NCBI GenBank assembly: GCA_036260415.1 | Contig: DASZZX010000146.1 | Coordinates: 1 to 14,645 of the forward strand | From: DASZZX01 sp036260415 | GTDB taxonomy: Bacteria > Actinomycetota > Nitriliruptoria > Nitriliruptorales > JAHWKO01 | Reading direction: 5' to 3' | DNA: 14,645 bases | Shown here: positions 12,841-14,645 of the stretch, piece by piece | Layout of the letters: each line of letters opens with the position of its first letter | How positions within the stretch are numbered: the first letter of the stretch is position 1 | The notes under the pieces: model-generated | Databases searched by the model: none | What the model was told of the DNA's origin: nothing | What the model saw: the letters and a program-made list of their open reading frames with translations, nothing else | Program-made: the position numbers and the translations under genes

Positions 12841-14049
12841 TCACACCACGCGGTGCAACCCGAGCACGAAGCTCGCCCCGCGCGGCACGTTCGGTCGGTA
12901 GCTCACGTCACCTCCCTGCAACGACATGAGGTTGGCCACGATCTCCAACCCCAGTCCGATCCCTTCGCCAGCGTCGGAGAACCGGCTGTAGCGCTCGAAG
13001 AGGTGCGGCACGAAGGCCGGTTCGACCCCGGGTCCGTGATCGCAGACGTCCACCTCGACGCGCTGGTCGTCGGCGCGCACCCGGATCTGGTAGGGAGCCG
13101 CCCCGTAGCGTCGCGCGTTGCTGAGCAGGTTGACCAGGACCTGCTGCAGGAGGAACGGGTCGGCGACGACCCGCACGTCCTGCGGTCCCTCCAGCGTCAG
13201 CTCGGGAGCGAGGCCCGGCAGGTCGTAGAGTGCCGCCTCGATCACAGCGTCCAGCTGCGTCCGCTCGAGGTGCGGTTGCAGCGTGCCGGCGTGCAGCCGG
13301 GCGTCGGTCAGGAAGTTGGCCAGGATGGTCGCCAGCCGTCGACATTCGCGGTGAGCGCTGGTCACCATCGCCCGCCGCTCGGCGTCGCCGATCTCGTCCC
13401 ACCCACGTGACAGGACCTCCAGGTAGCCGCTGGTGGTCGCGAGTGGGGTGCGCAACTCGTGGGACGCGATCGACAGGTACCGGCGCTCGGCTTCCAGGGC
13501 CTGGCGTTCGACGTCCAGCGCGCGCTGACGGTCGAAGACCCTCCCAAGCTGCGTCCCGACGTGCGCCATGACGTCGAGCAGCAGCTCGTCGGGGCGGGCC
13601 GGCTCAGGCGAGAAAAACTCCAGGACCGCGACGGCCTGGTCGCCGACCAGGACGGGGAAGGCGAACGCGCCGCGCAGGGCGGCCTCCTCGACCAGCGGCG
13701 CCCGCGCGAAGCTCGGATCCCCGGTCACGTCCTCGATCCAGGTCGGTCGCCCTGTGCGCGCGGTCCGAGCGATCGGGCCGTCGGAGTCGATCGGCACGAC
13801 GACCGATGCCGACCCTTTGCGCAAGGCTGCGAGCTCGTCGGTGTCCGCCAGGTACCAGATGTCCGTCGACACCAGGGTGCGGTCGTCGTCCGCCGCCACG
13901 AACGCGTGTCCGACCGGCCACCCGGTCGTCGCGCAGACCTCGTGAAGGGCGCGCGACAGCGCGTCCTCGACATCGCGCGCCTCGTTCGCCGACACGGCGA
14001 TGTTCTGGTAGAGGCGCAGGTGCGCCTCCAGTTGCAGTTGGTGGTTCAT
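12841..14049 (-). CDS. Soluble GAF-domain sensor histidine kinase
   Basis: A 402-residue kinase with no membrane span. Residues 15-175 form a GAF-type sensor (ALHEVCATTGWPVGHAF, PIARTARTGRPTWIEDV, FAFPVLVGDQAVAVLEFFS). A short coiled linker (170-192) leads to the HisKA helix with phospho-acceptor H197 (SIASHELRTPL). The ATPase domain has the N box at N307/N311 (VNLLSNARRYG), G1 at 337-341 (DHGPG), an F box (HLFERYSRF) and G2 at 361-368 (GEGIGLGL). It would sense a cytoplasmic or gaseous cue through the GAF domain. That domain lacks obvious haem or bilin Cys signatures, so the ligand is unknown. ATG 14049 has AGGGGGG four bases upstream; the frame opens 18 codons earlier without a better site. 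Genes are tail to tail with the receiver protein. Confidence 0.94.
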   Translation of the reverse strand: MNHQLQLEAHLRLYQNIAVSANEARDVEDALSRALHEVCATTGWPVGHAFVAADDDRTLVSTDIWYLADTDELAALRKGSASVVVPIDSDGPIARTARTGRPTWIEDVTGDPSFARAPLVEEAALRGAFAFPVLVGDQAVAVLEFFSPEPARPDELLLDVMAHVGTQLGRVFDRQRALDVERQALEAERRYLSIASHELRTPLATTSGYLEVLSRGWDEIGDAERRAMVTSAHRECRRLATILANFLTDARLHAGTLQPHLERTQLDAVIEAALYDLPGLAPELTLEGPQDVRVVADPFLLQQVLVNLLSNARRYGAAPYQIRVRADDQRVEVDVCDHGPGVEPAFVPHLFERYSRFSDAGEGIGLGLEIVANLMSLQGGDVSYRPNVPRGASFVLGLHRVV

Positions 14050-14105
14050 CGCCCCCCTGCGGCCGATCGCCAGATGGACGCGGCACCCGCGACGATAGGA
14101 CAACC

Positions 14106-14123
14106 GGGCTGCGCCGGCAGCCC
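14106..14123. promoter_or_regulatory. Dyad GGGCTGC-GCCG-GCAGCCC in a divergent intergenic region
   Basis: A perfect 7-bp stem with a 4-base loop lies between the divergent kinase and hemolysin III genes (56 bases upstream of the kinase ATG). It could be an operator or a hairpin in the kinase leader. TATCGT just beside it on the minus strand fits TANNNT but has no clear -35 box. Confidence 0.35.
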
Positions 14124-14204
14124 ATGCGTCCTCTGGAACGCGGTCGCCCGCCTCGTCTGCCCGCCCGGATGGGTACGGTCGAGGTGACGTCGCCCGGGGG
14201 TGGC

Positions 14205-14645
14205 ATGCCGACGGACAGTTCTCCGGTGTGCCGTCCGCGGCTGCGCGGCTGGGTCCACGCGGTGGCGACGCCGCTGGCGGTGCTGGGCGCTTGGGTCCTG
14301 TGGCGGTCGGCGGCTCCCGACGGCGTGCGCCGCGCGAGCGTGCTGGTGTTCGGGGTGGCGCTCGTCGGACTGTTCGCCACCAGCGCGCTGTACCACCTGC
14401 CCCGTTGGGAGGCCGGAGCGCGGCGGATCTTGTCGCGCTGCGACGGGGCGATGATCCAGCTGTTCATCGCCGCGACGTTCACACCGATCGCTGTCCACGC
14501 GCTGAGCGGGGCGTGGCGTACCTGGTCCCTCGCCACCGCGTGGACGGTCGCGGCGGTGGGCGCGATGGTGGCGGCGTCCCCGGTCCGTGGGCCACGCTGG
14601 GCTGTGGCTGCCGGGTACGTCGCCTTCGGCTGGCTCGCGGTCGTC
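14205..14645 (+). CDS. Hemolysin III / YqfA (HlyIII) family membrane protein, 3' truncated by the window edge
   Basis: The first 147 residues of a seven-helix membrane protein of the hemolysin III group, related to PAQR/adiponectin receptors and predicted metal-dependent hydrolases. The start is ATG 14205 with GGGGG four bases upstream. RGWVHAVATPLAVLGAWVL is the family's first helix. SALYH at 60-64 gives the first metal-ligand His (H64), and RCDGAMIQLFIAATFTPIA gives the conserved Asp (D80) in helix 3. The residue after this Asp is usually His and here is Gly. Further helices lie at about 43-60, 84-100, 106-124 and 132-147. The frame is open to the last base; the C-terminal His ligands are outside the window. 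Despite the name, haemolysis is unproven for most members. Confidence 0.9.
   Translation, partial: MPTDSSPVCRPRLRGWVHAVATPLAVLGAWVLWRSAAPDGVRRASVLVFGVALVGLFATSALYHLPRWEAGARRILSRCDGAMIQLFIAATFTPIAVHALSGAWRTWSLATAWTVAAVGAMVAASPVRGPRWAVAAGYVAFGWLAVV

Noticed and set aside
13604..14536. A 310-codon minus-strand frame across the kinase start and hemolysin III gene
   Set aside because: It is a shifted frame of the kinase joined to antisense of the membrane-protein gene; both real genes have full motifs.

Overview
The window is strongly GC-rich, with G or C at most third codon positions and many GTG or TTG starts preceded by GGAGG-like ribosome binding sites. This points to a high-GC member of the Actinomycetota. 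A deep lineage such as Nitriliruptoria is possible, but that is only an impression from protein resemblance. Genes are packed with short gaps and alternate strands often. I saw no rRNA, tRNA or CRISPR array.

Left part (1-4106): the 3' part of msrA (methionine sulfoxide repair) ends at 495. An ISL3-family insertion sequence sits directly on its stop codon (499-1974). The IS has 27-bp terminal inverted repeats with one mismatch, a short target duplication that includes the msrA stop, and a transposase broken by a one-base deletion near its C-terminus. On the minus strand follows an unusual 683-residue protein: degenerate receiver, GGDEF domain, one membrane segment, a DUF5667-like helical domain and a long disordered tail.

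Middle part (4107-8775): a good promoter (TTGACG-18-TAGGTT) with a dyad over its -35 box drives a 58-residue Cys-rich miniprotein. It converges on a zinc-dependent alcohol dehydrogenase. After a 284-bp divergent intergenic region come a 303-residue conserved-looking protein of unknown function and a convergent 124-residue unknown protein. Then comes a PflX-like (COG1313) radical SAM protein whose 3' end runs into 23-bp tandem repeats, which are followed by two 71-bp tandem units that each carry a large dyad.

Right part (8776-14645): a solute-binding-type lipoprotein overlaps by four bases the start of a cation diffusion facilitator, which suggests one metal-handling unit. On the minus strand are an endonuclease/exonuclease/phosphatase-fold protein, a small unknown protein two bases upstream of it, and a CxxC/CxxC zinc-ribbon-like protein. 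A stand-alone response regulator converges on a soluble GAF-histidine kinase, plausibly its partner. The window ends inside a hemolysin III/YqfA-type membrane protein.

Most of this is ordinary chromosome with one recent mobile insertion. The parts least explained by known families are the GGDEF-DUF5667 fusion, the Cys miniprotein with its promoter and operator, the lipoprotein-CDF pair and the repeat array at 8445-8681.
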